Assembly (NCBI GenBank): GCA_028752905.1
Contig: JAQNBH010000012.1
Coordinates: 26,359,816-26,423,815, forward strand
Reading direction: 5' to 3'
Origin: Cladorhizidae sp. MBARI D1340-BT2
Lineage: Eukaryota > Porifera > Demospongiae > Poecilosclerida > Cladorhizidae
Length of the DNA: 64,000 bases
This document shows positions 24,434-35,510 of the stretch, piece by piece; positions within the stretch are counted from its first letter, which is position 1, and the number at the start of each line of letters is the position of its first letter. The notes below the pieces were generated by a model that had not been told where the DNA came from, searched no databases, and saw only the letters and a program-made list of their open reading frames with translations. The translations under genes and the position numbers were made by a program.

Positions 24434-24724
24434 CAAGTCTGCCAGAGTAGCCTTGTATAAACATTTAGAGCAGTGCCTCACTGCTGTGAAGAAGCTTCAT
24501 TAGACGCCAACAAGAGATTTAATTAATGGTTGCAGTTGGTGCACAAGGATTGCTTCCCCCAAGGAAGGCAGCTATGATTGTAGACAAACCCTCTCTGTTC
24601 TGGGTAGGGTTTTAGCAAGCCATGAAATTCCTTAGTTTTTGTGGCTGAGACATCTGGCTGTGTATATTTGACACATGAGTTCCACTCATGCTGAAGTTGA
24701 TTATCTGGTCATGGCCTCTCTGAA

Positions 24725-25320
24725 GGCAATAACCTTGTCTCTATATTCTATACCTATGTATCTATACCCTTGTCTCTATATCCTAGTTGTTACACCCTGG
24801 CCTCTATACCATTGTCTCTCTACCTGGTCTCTATACCCTCATCTCCATTCCGTGATCGTGTGTCTCCATACCCAGGTCTCTATACCTTATCTCTATAACC
24901 CAGTGTCTATACCCTGGTCTTTATACCCAGGTCTCTATATTGTTGTCTCTATACCCTGGTCTCTATATCCTGGCCTCTATATCCTGGTCTCTATTCCTTG
25001 TCTCTTTGTCCCAGGTCTCTATACTGTTGTCTCTATAACTTAGTCTCTATATCCTGTTTGCTATACCCTGGGTTCTATACCATAGTCTCCACACCCTCCC
25101 TATACCCACATTTCTATAACTTGGTTGTGGATCTCCATACCAAGGCCTCTATACCCTGATCTCTATACTCTGGTCTCTATACCCTGGTCTAGGCTCTATA
25201 TCCTGGTATCTATACCTTGGTTTCTATACCCTGTTCTCTATTACCTGGTCTCTAAACCCTAGTTTCTATGCCCTGGTCTCTATGCCTGATCTCTATACCC
25301 TGGTCTCTATATCTATACTC
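24725..25320. repeat. CTCTATACCCTGGT minisatellite
   Basis: Many imperfect copies of a 14-15 bp unit, CTCTATACCCTGGT with variants such as CTCTATATCCTGGT. The plus-strand open frame here (24675-25043, LYPGLYILVSIP repeats) is a repeat artefact. Confidence 0.9.
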
Positions 25321-26655
25321 TGATGCTCTAGCCTTCATCAGGAATAAATAGATGCTCTAGCCTTCATCAGGAATAAAGATAGATGCTCTAGCCTTCATTA
25401 ATAATAAGCTAGATGCTCTAGCCTTCATCAGCAATAAGCTAGATGCTCTAGCCTTCATCAGGAATAAGTTAGCCTTCATCAGCAATAAGCTAGATGCTCT
25501 AGCCTTCATCAGCAATAATCTAGCCTTCATCAGCAATAAGCTAGATGCTCTAGCCTTCATCAGCAATAAGCTAGATGCTCAAGCCTTTATCAGGAATAAG
25601 GATGGATGCTCTAGCCTTCATCATGAATAAGCTAGTTGCTCTAGCCTTCATCAGCAATAAGCTATATGCTCTAGCCTCAGGAATAAGGATAGATGCTCTA
25701 GTTCATCAGGAATAAGCTATGTAGATGCTCTAGTTGATCAGGAATAAGCTATGTAGATGCTCTAGCTGTCATCAGCGATAAGCTATGTAGATGCTCTAGC
25801 TATCATCAGGAATAAGCTATGTAGATGCTCTAGCCTTCATCAGGAATAAGCTATGTAGATGCTCTAGCTGTCATGAGGGATAAGCTATGTAGATGCTCTA
25901 GCCTCAGGGTTAAGCTATGTAGATGCTCTAGCTGCCATTAGGGATAGCTGTCATCAGGGATAAGCTATGTAGATGCTCTAGCTGTCATCAGGGATAAGCT
26001 ATGTAGATGCTCTAGCTGCCATCAGGGATAAGCTATGTAGATGCTCTAGCTGCCATCAGGAATAAGCTATGTAGATGCTCTAGCTGTCATCAGGGATAAG
26101 CTATGTAGATGCTCTAGCTGTCATCAGGGATAAGCTATGTAGAAGATGCTCCAGCTGTCATCAGGGATAAGCTATGTAGATGCTCTAGCTGTCATGAGGG
26201 ATAAGCTATGTAGATGCTCTAGCTGCCAACAGGGATAAGCTATGTAGATGCTCTAGCTGTCATCAGGGATAAGCTATGTAGATGCTCTAGCTGTCATCAG
26301 GGATAAGCTATGTAGATGCTCTAGCTGTCATCAGGGATAAGCTATGTAGAAGATGCTCTAGCTGTCATCACGGATAAGCTATGTTGATGCTCTAGCTGTC
26401 ATGAGGGATAAGCTATGTAGATGCTCTAGCTGCCATCAGGGATAAGCTATGTAGATGCTCTAGCTGTCATCAGGGATAAGCTATGTAGATGCTCTAGCTG
26501 TCATCAGGGATAAGCTATGTAGATGCTCTAGCTGTCATCAGGGATAAGCTATGTAGATGCTCTAGCTGCCATCAGGGATAAGCTATGTAGATGGTCTAGC
26601 TGTCATCAGGGATAAGCTATGTAGATGTTTTAGCTGTCATCAGGGATAAGGACAT
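25321..26655. repeat. 34-bp satellite grown inside a family-A MITE
   Basis: Roughly 39 copies of a unit reading GATGCTCTAGCTGTCATCAG then GGATAAGCTATGTA (34 bp). The first third (25321-25700) is an older variant, CTAGCCTTCATCAGNAATAAGCTA; from about 25700 on it is the homogeneous GGATAAGCTATGTA variant. The unit equals the centre of family-A MITEs (AGATGCTCTGGCTTTCATCA at 5329). The flank at 26665-26695 is that MITE's arm (AATGTTATGTCAACTGAGAG), so the array expanded within a MITE copy. Confidence 0.9.
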
Positions 26656-27393
26656 TTAGTAAGTTGTTGCAATGTTATGTCAACTGAGAGTTATTGAGAG
26701 TTTCTAGAATTACTTAATTTTTTAAACATAGTTTCAAATCTATTTGAGTTAGGCCATCCTAATCTCTTCTTCCTCTTGGAGCCTACTCTCAAATTGGCAA
26801 CAATTTTTGGATAAGCAGCTACTGTAAAATAGTCTAATGTAGGTTTTAATATCTCTGTTAAGCGTCGATCAGGACTAATGCGTCGATCAGGACTTATGCC
26901 TCCTTACCAACTATTTCTTCCATTGGTGGCTAACTTTTAGATGTGATGTACGCGCACGACACTCTCCAGGCTCTTCTTTACACCAGTTCAAACATCTGTC
27001 ATGATTCTAGCTAGCCTGCTACACACTCGTAGTGATCCATGCCCACACATGGACTGATTACATTTGTGCAGCATTGCTTGTTAAGTAGGTGTGGTGATAA
27101 TTGCCCATATTCATGCCTACTGATGCTATAGATGCTCTACGTATGTAGCAACAAGTCCTACATCCTACAGTGCACTATTGCTTGTGGTTGGAGTTTTTCA
27201 CATTAAAAAACGAGCATATATACACTGTTACCAAATTTTCCCCTTCCATCCCTCTGTCCTTTCCCCAAGTATTATTAAATTTCGGAGAAAGGGAGTGATC
27301 CTCCCATTGGCCCCATTTGGTGCCTCCCTTTTATTGTTGGTGTGATTGTGATTATTGTTGGTGTGATAATGTCAAAATTATTATGAAATTCAG
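26656..27393. other. End of the long predicted intron
   Basis: Contains the outer arm of the family-A MITE (26665-26695), a short direct repeat around GCGTCGATCAGGACT (26862-26896), and then unique sequence leading to the acceptor AAATTCAG at 27386-27393. No gene recognised. Confidence 0.55.
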
Positions 27394-27756
27394 CATATGA
27401 TGAACGCATCGAATCATGTCACATGCAACTGATTAAGTGGATTGACCGGAAAGGTAAGGCACGAGAATTGCGGCTCAATAATGAGATGGCTCCTTATTGG
27501 AAAGACGTGGCCGCAAGAATAGGTGTGAGTACGATAAAGCTCATAGAAAGCAAGCATAAAAACGACCCCGAGGAGTGCTTGAGGGACATGATGGAGAAAT
27601 GGATGAAAAATGCTCCAAAAATGAGGTGCCCATGCACATGGGGAGGGCTGTCCAAGGTGTTAATTGACGTGGAGCTAGGCGATGTCAGTAGGGATTTAAG
27701 AGGGGCACTTGGAGCTGACTTCAGCGAATTTAAGAACAACTTGGAGGAATTTGAAA
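27394..27756 (+). CDS. Death-domain exon of the ZU5 gene
   Basis: Acceptor AAATTCAG precedes it. The reading frame joins the micro-exon ending at 11848 in phase 1 (next residues AYDERIESCH). Residues about 20-100 have the Death-domain pattern: YWKDVAARIGVSTIKLIE (helices 1-2), DPEECLRDMMEKWMKN (helices 3-4, with the core Trp), CTWGGLSKVLIDVELGDVS (helices 5-6). Death domains assemble homotypic signalling complexes. A GTGAGC donor at 27757 would end the exon at exactly 121 codons, again phase 1-1. If not used, the frame continues to a TAG at 27831-27833, but those last residues run into dispersed repeat family C, which favours the donor. No stops or shifts. Linkage to the 9009 exon over a 15.5-kb intron is inference from phase and domain order. 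Confidence 0.75.
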
Positions 27757-27779
27757 GTGAGCTAGTGGTATTGTATTGT

Positions 27780-27960
27780 TGTTGTGTACAGTGGAATCAC
27801 CCTTACCCTCGGACTCCTAACTATGGGAGCTAGTGTGCTGTGTTGTTGATGTGTTCAATGGAGCCTCTCTTACCCTTGGATATGGGAGCTAGTGGTAATG
27901 TGTTGTTTTGCATGCAGTCGAACCTTCCTTACCATTGGGTTCCTAACTTTGGTCACATTT
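27780..27960. repeat. Degenerate tandem repeat, family C, second locus
   Basis: About three copies of the unit seen at 21660-21800: GTGTACAGTGGAATCACCC, GGACTCCTAACTATGGGAGC, TAGTG. It directly follows the Death-domain coding stretch. Confidence 0.75.
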
Positions 27961-29569
27961 GCTCCCAGCAGCTTCTTTCTAATTGAACTTTGCATGCTAT
28001 AATATATTGGAACCCCCAAATCAGTTGCTCATCTACTTGTAATGTGGTGGTGAGTATTTACAATTACGTATAAATTGGTTTTCATTAACCTTTGATCGCC
28101 GACTGGATTTGTGGTTTGTTGTAATAATATATTTTTGAGCTGTAACGTTTCTTACAAATTTTTCCCCAAAACTCGTTAGAATGAAAATACAATACAATCA
28201 GCCGCAGTTTGGTTTAAAATATCAGCTCTGTTGAAGTTAGCAAACAAAATCTATGCAGAACTACAACGCTATATGTTTACAACATAACTTACACTAGAAA
28301 TCCATCCAGCAGTTCCAGAAACAGTAGCAAAACCCGGGAAGAGCCTGTACACAAAGGCAGTTGCGATCATCAATAAAAATAAAAAATTATTAGTTTTTCC
28401 CTTGCCCTGTCCAACCCGAGACCAATTTTTTTATTTATAAAATAAACATTCTTAGCTCTATCTTTTTTGCATGAATAATGATTTCTAAATGATATTAATA
28501 GAATGGAAGTATATACAATGAGCTGTATGAGATATTAACTGCCAGAATTGAGGTAAGCCAACCAAAGAAATACAATAATTGCAACACTAGGTCATGCTCG
28601 CTTTATGAGAAATACATGGCAAAGAAATTCAGGAGTGCCTCTTTTCTTGACAGTGAATGGATCCAGTTTACTTTCGTGTAGGAAAAAGTGACCATGCAGC
28701 CTTCAGCAGAAAAGCTTTCACAAAATGCACCTAAGGCCTGGAAAGGATGGTCCAGCTGCATGGTGGTGTAGGATAATGTGTGTGTCTCTTGTGTGCGGAT
28801 GTGTGTGTGTGGGGGGGGGGGGATGTGTGTGTGCATGCATGCATGCATACCATGCGTTATTCTCATGCACATATTATCCTACACCAACCTCCATTATTCA
28901 TTATACCCAACCAGCACACCACCCAATATTAACTGTAATCATCTAAGAGTTCCCTGTACACACTCCATAAGGTTCTACACAAGTACATCTAATGCTCTTC
29001 CAACTTCAGAAGTAGAGGTATCCTCGTTCTCTCCAGCTTTCCTGTCAAGAAAATATCTCAATTGGTTGCAATTTTGATAATAATAACGATATTATGTCTA
29101 TCAGTGCTCAAGCCCTCGGACACACACTGCAAACGTTTGTAATTGTATTTAGCTTTGACTTACCTATACACGTGTAGTCAAAAAGATAAGCTTGATGGCC
29201 TACACAGCCACATCTAATGCCAACCCAACTCCAGCCATACACACTTAGCAATATATATATACTGTTTTACTGCATTTTCCCCCTATTGCAGGTTTTAGTA
29301 TTTCAAGTTCTGCTAGCACGTGAGAGATTTGTAACATAAATACTTAACTTTCTACCACTTTATATATGGTATTTTATGTTAGAAGCACGGACTTTGTACC
29401 ATTACAATTCTTACAAACATGAACTTTGTAACCCATTTTATATTATATTAAAAGACAAACTTTGTACCCATTCTAGAAACATGAACTTTGTACCCATTGT
29501 TATTTTATATTATGCTATAATAAAATTTGGATTATATCCTGTGCTATTATATCCGTTTTTGCAGCGGAA
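27961..29569. other. No gene seen
   Basis: A/T-rich spacer. 28790-28860 is a GTGTGT / G-run / GCAT microsatellite patch that opens frames on both strands. Another patch (29385-29515) has three copies of a phrase like GAACTTTGTACCCATT. No domain-bearing frame. Confidence 0.5.
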
Positions 29570-30765
29570 TTAAAGTTTGTGGTTTGTGAATTTGTTGGGA
29601 TTCAGCAAACAATTCTTTCACTAAAATTTGTAACTTGTGAGCCTAAAGTCTTTTGCTTGTGTGTGTGTGTGGTAGTTGAGAAGCAGAGTCGCCTATGAAG
29701 CAGTTCTTGGCAGTTCTTGGCACAGTTAAACGATCACCACCAAACATTCCAGAGGTAAATACATACTATTCCTACAAACCTGTGTGGCCATCCTGATTTG
29801 TTTGTGGTTACTCTGGATGCTCAGGTGAGAGGGTACGTTATTGCAGTACTGACTGTTCGAGTGATCGACACTGCTATTGTACTGGCTGCTGCAGAAGAAA
29901 TTGTTGCAGCCACTAACAACAGTTCTTCTACGGCTCATTAGTGTTCATCAAGGCATGGGCTAAGCCATTATTAGTATTATTACAAAGAGCGAGGTTTCTA
30001 ACTCGGCTCAACTGGCTTTTGGACATACGTGCTGGAGTCATCATGAATGGCATCCCTCCTCTCAATTGGGATCAGACAGACATTCATCTTGTTCCTGTTA
30101 GTGCATGGACAATGAATAGAAAAGGGAAGAAATCAATTTCCATTTCTGGCCCTGATGACAAAAGTGAGATCACAGTGCTTCTAGCAGCAACACCTACTGG
30201 GGAAGAATTACTCATATTGTCTAGCAGGGCAAAACAGAAAAGTGCCACCAGCAATCACTGAGCTACTACAATGAGGTATGTAGGTAAAGTGCCGCTGCCA
30301 GTTCTCCAGAAAAAAAGGAAAGCCATCACTCATCCATGTCTCGCAATCTTCAATGTCTTCAGGGGCCAGCAAACTGCTGAATTTTATGAGCATCTCAAAA
30401 AGAACAGCATCCACCAGATAACTGTGTCCACTAATTTTACAGACAAGTTGCAACCTCTTGATCTTTCAGTCAACAAACCCCTTAAGATGAGGCAAACAAA
30501 AAATTCCCAGCTTGGTATACAGAGGCAGTTTACAAGCACTAGCGGTGGACTGCTATTAAGATTGACACTCGTACCGAGAATAAGAGTGCTTACTGACTCG
30601 TATGTTGGGGAGCTGGAGTCTAGGGTTGTTATTCAGAAAGTCTGGCACAAACGTGATGGACAATAGAACTCTCTTTTTTTAAGTCGTGCCAACACAGTGA
30701 ATGCGTGTATAATGTGATGTGCACAATTGCATTAAAAAAAATTCGCAAATCGTAAACATTAAATT
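29570..30765 (+). mobile_element. pogo/Tigger-like element, tentative bounds
   Basis: AGTTTGTGGTTTGTGAATTT at 29574-29593 resembles the complement of the right-hand AATTCGCAAATCGTAAACAT (30740-30759), giving a weak inverted repeat around the pogo-type transposase relic. A TA target site cannot be resolved. Confidence 0.35.
29735..30663 (+). pseudogene. pogo/Tigger (DDE_1) transposase relic
   Basis: Pieces in order: a DNA-binding/linker-like part (VIDTAIVLAAAEEIVAATN, about 29850-29920), FIKAWAKPLL (29944), then the DDE_1 core with INWDQ-like PPLNWDQTDIHLVPVSAWTM holding the first catalytic Asp, KSEITVLLAATPTGE, a stop at 30261, CLAIFNVFRGQQTAEFYEHL (usual IFDVFKGQ, so the second catalytic Asp appears as Asn), and TDKLQPLDLSVNKPLK with the third acidic position. 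The stop and the Asp-to-Asn change mean it is inactive. This family is widespread in invertebrates and gave rise to host proteins such as CENP-B and the TIGD genes. Nothing here suggests domestication. Confidence 0.88.
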
Positions 30766-31738
30766 TGCAAACTCAAATTGTATATTTTAATTATCAAAAA
30801 AAAAAATCCTGCTATAAGGTACATTAGAAGTGCATGCCCTTTTACATCCTATTAGATATTAGAAGCATAATAACTTCGTATATATGCTGTATTGAATTGA
30901 CCGACAAAAATATCAGAAACCAAAATGCATCCATGCAGCCCACAAAGTTTAGAAGTCCTTTTAACTACCTATCGTGTCCACCAAAGCAGCATAGGTAAGT
31001 GCATTTTTTTCATGAACAGTTAAGATACAAACTCAAGATGACTAGAAGGTATACACTTGTTAGCTGGCCTCTCGATTCCATAACATAAGTGTGTGAGGAT
31101 GGATAGTAGGAAGAGAGATCGATTCCCAGTTCAGTTCCCAACTTTTCCAGTTCGAGATCCGATAATCTAACTATAAAACGAGATGAGGACCTGCCTTATT
31201 CTTCTATCTAAAATAGTTGACCGAGAGTTGGAGGGGTGAGGCAACCCAACTTCTCGGTCACTTTTGAGTAAACAACTGGTGGCCACATGTCTAAAATTAC
31301 CAAATCGTAATGTTAATGGAGTTGTTGAGAGTTGATATTAGTCAACAGATGTGAAACAAGAATTTACCAATATAGAAAACAAACATTTATGAGACCTCTA
31401 CCTATTGTTATAATTCACTCCAAACATAATGCCGTTATTGATCTTATATATTGGGGTTTGTTCTATAATATCTACTTGCCCCCCCCCCCATAATTTTATT
31501 AGCTGAAGACCTTCAACTGTTTAGTGCAACGACTACTTTATTTCCTGATTCAACAAAATGTACAAACATCAGTAAAAGTTTTTATCGTACTTTTACCCAA
31601 ACCAGCAAATCAGGTACCTATTTATGAATACATAGGCACACGGGCCCATTATAGCAATAAAGAATAACATTATTGATTAGTATATACTGGTTTTATGCTT
31701 AGTAACTTCTACTTTTTGACTAAAATATAAGAAGAAGA
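30766..31738. other. No gene seen; contains a strong hairpin
   Basis: Unique A/T-rich sequence. TGACCGAGAGTTGG at 31218-31231 pairs with CCAACTTCTCGGTCA at 31246-31260 with one bulged base, a 14-bp stem around a 14-base loop. A C-run lies near 31481-31490. No coding signal. Confidence 0.5.
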
Positions 31739-33789
31739 ATGAAATGCCAAAAAATGTCCACTTGTTCTACCTGTCTTGTTTGTTTGAGGTGGTTCTCTGT
31801 GACTTCGGTGGGCTTAGTTCGTACTCACGCACCCTTGAATTGCCACTTCTCTGGATTGAATCAGCGCCGGACTGCATGCCACGTGGTAAGGTTGGTCCAC
31901 CCAATTTCTCTCCAGCAGCCTCTCCAAATGGTGAGCTGCCGCTTTCGGGGTTCGAGTTTATAGTCTAACATTCTAATCCTTACTGGATCCAGACTGATGA
32001 TAGAGCATGCCACTAATAGTAGACCAGAGACCTTGCCCTTTCCAAGTTAGTTACCATAATTATTGGAAGGTGTGCTTTTCAGCAATTCTCAAAGTGAATG
32101 GGAGAGGCTTTTCCTCTCCACTTCAGAAGTCTACGAGTGCCCCCAAGGTATGGTTGGCATTGGTCCAGCATCTGCAGTTAATAAGCAGCTGAGAGAGGAT
32201 GAAGATTTCCCTGCTCCGGGAAACCCCCTTAGGAAGAGTAGAGCTATTGCTCTGGATCTCTTGGAGTCACTGGGTCACTGCATGTCTGAGAAGCTGGCGG
32301 AGGTAGATTTTAAAGAAGCTGTTTGCTTGGCTTCTTCAGAGGTTTCCATGTCTGAGAGGTGTGATGGCACCTTTTCTGCAGAAGCACCCTTCTCCTCATT
32401 CGGATGCGTCCTTCCCACCTGATGTCTTTCCCTTGTCATTTACTGTTTCAGAAGGGGATGTTGCTCGAGCAATCAGATCCTTCTCCTGTTGGCTGGTGGT
32501 CCTGATGGTTTAAGACCACAATATCTGAAGGACATGCTGAAGCATCCAAATGAAGGCTCCTCCCTTCTCTCTGTCTTAGCTGCCTTCTCTTACATGGATC
32601 TAGAGGGTAGAATTCTTTCCTCTATATGTCCTTTGGGGGGAAGGGGGGGGGGGGGGGGGGGGGGGAAGGGGGGGGGAAGAAAGTGGAGGGGTGAGGGTTG
32701 CAGTCAGACCCATGGCAATAAGATGCACCTTTGTCAGCTAGTGGCCAAGGTAGCTGGGAACGTGGTCAACAAGGACATGGCATCCCTATTAGCACCCAGG
32801 CAGCTGAGTTTGGGGATTGGTTGGGGGGGGGGGGGAGGGGGAGGGGGGGAAGAAGAGCTGTTTGGCTATTATACTTTAGCTCATGTAATCTACCGTTTTG
32901 TTCATTCTGTGTACTCTTAACAATCCTCCTTGTTCTGTGGTGACAGGTCCTTGCGATCAGTCCAAAGAGGTGCTGCAGGGAGATCCTCTTGGCCCTCTTC
33001 TATTCTGTCTCCCACTCCATCGTAACAGTGCCCAGTTGTCCTCGTAGTTGTGTGTAATATTTTTAGATGAAATCACTCTGACAGGCTCAAAAGAAGATAT
33101 AATTCATGATCTTGAGCTCATCAAACAAACAGAAAAAGATTGGGCTAATTTTTAACAACGACAAGTCTGAGATCATTTGAAAAACATTATGCTCTCTCCC
33201 TGGAGCTCACGTGGTTGATCCCTCTCATGTACGTCTCCTGGGTTCTCCTCTGGGTAGTTTGGATTATGTCTCTTCTCGGGAACAAAATCAGTGGTCTGGA
33301 GGTCATGGGGGACAGTCTCAGATTTGATTCTACTCAGGTTGCCTTAATCCTGCTGCATAATTCATTTTCTATCCCAAAGCTTCTATACACCCTCAGGACT
33401 TCTCCATATTTTCTCTCTCCTGCCTTGATAGATTATGATAAGAGTCTCAAGTCAACTACGAGTGGTATTACTAACATTAATTTCTCTAAGGACGTCCATT
33501 TTTGGTTGCAGGCCACTCTCCCTGCTGGGATAGGGGGTCTTGGAATCAGGAATGTAGTGTAGCTTGCTCCCTCTGCCTTCTTGGCCTTAGCTGCTCACAT
33601 TGTTTCACTCCCTGTCCCTTTTGTGGATGATGCCCTTACAGCATGGTCTATGGATCACGGCAACCCCCCACCATCTGGTCTTGTGGTGTGCTTCCAAAAG
33701 TCCTGGGATGTGTGCATGGTTGGTCGCCTTTAGAAAGATACACGAGAATATGACTCGAGATTTCCCTTCATGGATCTCGTCATACCTAG
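31739..33789 (+). pseudogene. RLE-type non-LTR retroelement, copy 1 (R2-superclade-like)
   Basis: The N-terminal piece (31739-31963) has a zinc-finger-like CSTCLVCLRWFSVTSVGLVR then TH, like the N-terminal fingers of R2-type elements. The pre-RT region includes EGDVARAIRSFS and GGPDGLRPQYLKDM (about 32455-32540), then KVAGNVVNKDMASLLAPRQL (32740-32810), a decayed palm (FLDEITLTGS at 33059, equal to the YLDD box in copy 2), and the thumb side FSIPKLLYTLRTSPYFLSP and LPAGIGGLGIRNVV (33360-33560). Several shifts and stops plus G-run expansions at 32637-32680 and 32823-32848 destroy the frame. The 3' zinc knuckle and nuclease are missing: homology stops at the TTAA-flanked sequence at 33790. Confidence 0.8.
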
Positions 33790-33803
33790 TTAACCCTTTC
33801 ACC
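33790..33803. repeat. piggyBac-like terminus (TTAA plus CCCTTTCACC)
   Basis: TTAA followed by CCCTTTCACC, the same decamer that appears inverted next to TTAA at 63051-63064. TTAA is the piggyBac target. It coincides with the end of homology of RT copy 1. The partner end was not found close by. Confidence 0.4.
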
Positions 33804-35185
33804 ATCAGATTGTTGAGAGATTTTTAAAAAATCGAACCAGTTTCAGTTAAACGTCTACACCAAGTCACAAATACACTAGCAACCATATATTATCATATGG
33901 GATAGCACTATAGTTGATAAACATGCTTGCAAACTCGGCATAATTTTTTTGATACCAGTTATGGTGCTTTAATGCCATACTCTTCTGTGAGTCCATCGTG
34001 AGTGGTTCCGTCCAATAGTTAACCAGGACTCAAAAGACAAAACTATGCTTTTTCTTTTGGTGGGACTAGCCATGTAACTGATTCAGTTTTCACATGCAAA
34101 TCTCTAGCCGGCCCAATCCAATATTATGTCGATGATTATTAACATGTGCTAATATTTAACCGAGTTCGGATAAACGAGATCCGGATATGCTGCAAGTTTT
34201 GGATAGTCTGTATTTTGCAATATTGCTATACTTTATTTGTATGCAGTAAAGGGTAATTTAACCACTTGTGGTCAATACTGGTGCAGTCTACAACCTCTTG
34301 TTCCTTTCTATTTTAACAGGTATTGCTTGTTTAGAAATAAAAACAATTTTGATCTAATTTCAAGATGTTTCTTTTTGTTTGTTTATAGTTTCTATATCCT
34401 ACGGTTGAGCCGTGAAGGACTATTTGCTCACACTTCTACAATCGATGATTCAGAGCTTTATTGTTGTTGTACATTATACTTGGCAACACATGCCAAGTCT
34501 TGTTGCTATTGCTGACTGTACTTGTGTAGGGTCAGCTATAGACTCCTTCAAGGACGAGGCAGTTGCACAGAAGTGAGAACTCCACAAACCCAAAGCAGAC
34601 CAGAATGTGGGTCATTCATTTGGCTTAATGTGGGCATGCTGTGTGGAGATTTAAGAGCTGTGGAGGACGGAGAAAAGAAAAGGAAGGAGGAGAGGGGGGA
34701 GGATGAGGGATTTTTTTTTACTTGATGCCTTTGGGACAAAAGAATTAGATTACATGGCTCCAGCCATTATCTTAGACCCTAGCATAGCTCAAGGCAATAA
34801 TACAGCACGAATTATGCTTAACAGACTAATGCTTGCACTCTTGACACTGTGAAGTGTGTTCAGCATGCTCTCCATCACCGGCACACTTCTCTCCTCATGT
34901 GACTACATGCATCAGTTTCCTTTCCTGTGTATTTTGTAGTAAGTCTGTGCACGGTCGGCTCATTTAGAACACTTATTTGTTGTGTGCATATATACGAGGG
35001 TATAGGAAGACTGGGGGCATATATACCCTATTTCAAGGAATGCCCGCATATCACATCCTCAAAGATGGAATATTAGTGTGTCATCTATTAAAAGAGGCCA
35101 GCTATTTCACTGAGACTAGAGCCGGGACTTGTTTATTTGAGGGTTGAAGTGATGAAAGGAATACAGTATGCTATGATAGACACAT
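33804..35185. other. No gene seen
   Basis: Open frames at 34237-34515 and 34522-34739 have no recognisable domain. A run of eight or more T after GGATGAGGGA (34704-34720) and a purine-rich GGAGAAAAG stretch are the only features. Confidence 0.45.
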
Positions 35186-35510
35186 GCTGGAGCAACACTG
35201 CTGAAGTGTGCACGCATAGAGCAAGGCACGGGTGTTTCTGTTGTTATTGCTGGTGCAACACTGTTGAAGTGTGCATGCATAGAGCACGGCACGGGTGTTG
35301 TTGTTGTTGTTGCTAGTGCAACACTGCTGAAGTGTGCATGCATAGAGCAAGGCACGGGTGTTGCTGTTGTTGTTGCTAGTGCAACACTGCTGAAGTGTGT
35401 ATGCATAGAGCAAGGCACGGGTGTTGCTGTTGTTGTTGCTGGTGCAACACTGCTGAAGTGTGTATGCATAGAGCAAGGCACGGGTGTTGCTGTTATTGTT
35501 GCTGGAGCAA
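35186..35510. repeat. 63-bp minisatellite, about 5 copies
   Basis: Unit begins GCTGAAGTGTGCATGCATAG, continues AGCAAGGCACGGGTGTTG, and ends in a (GTT)n stretch plus GCTGGTGCAACACT. 63 is a multiple of 3, so both strands stay open (147 codons minus, 104 codons plus) without any sign of selection. Small copy-to-copy variation lies mostly in the GTT tract. Confidence 0.9.

Noticed and set aside
25357..25566. Reverse frame repeating LLMKARASS
   Set aside because: Translation of the MITE-derived satellite.
16115..26655. Regular 34-bp repeats resembling a CRISPR array
   Set aside because: Copies are head to tail with no spacers, there is no cas gene, and the sequence is eukaryotic.
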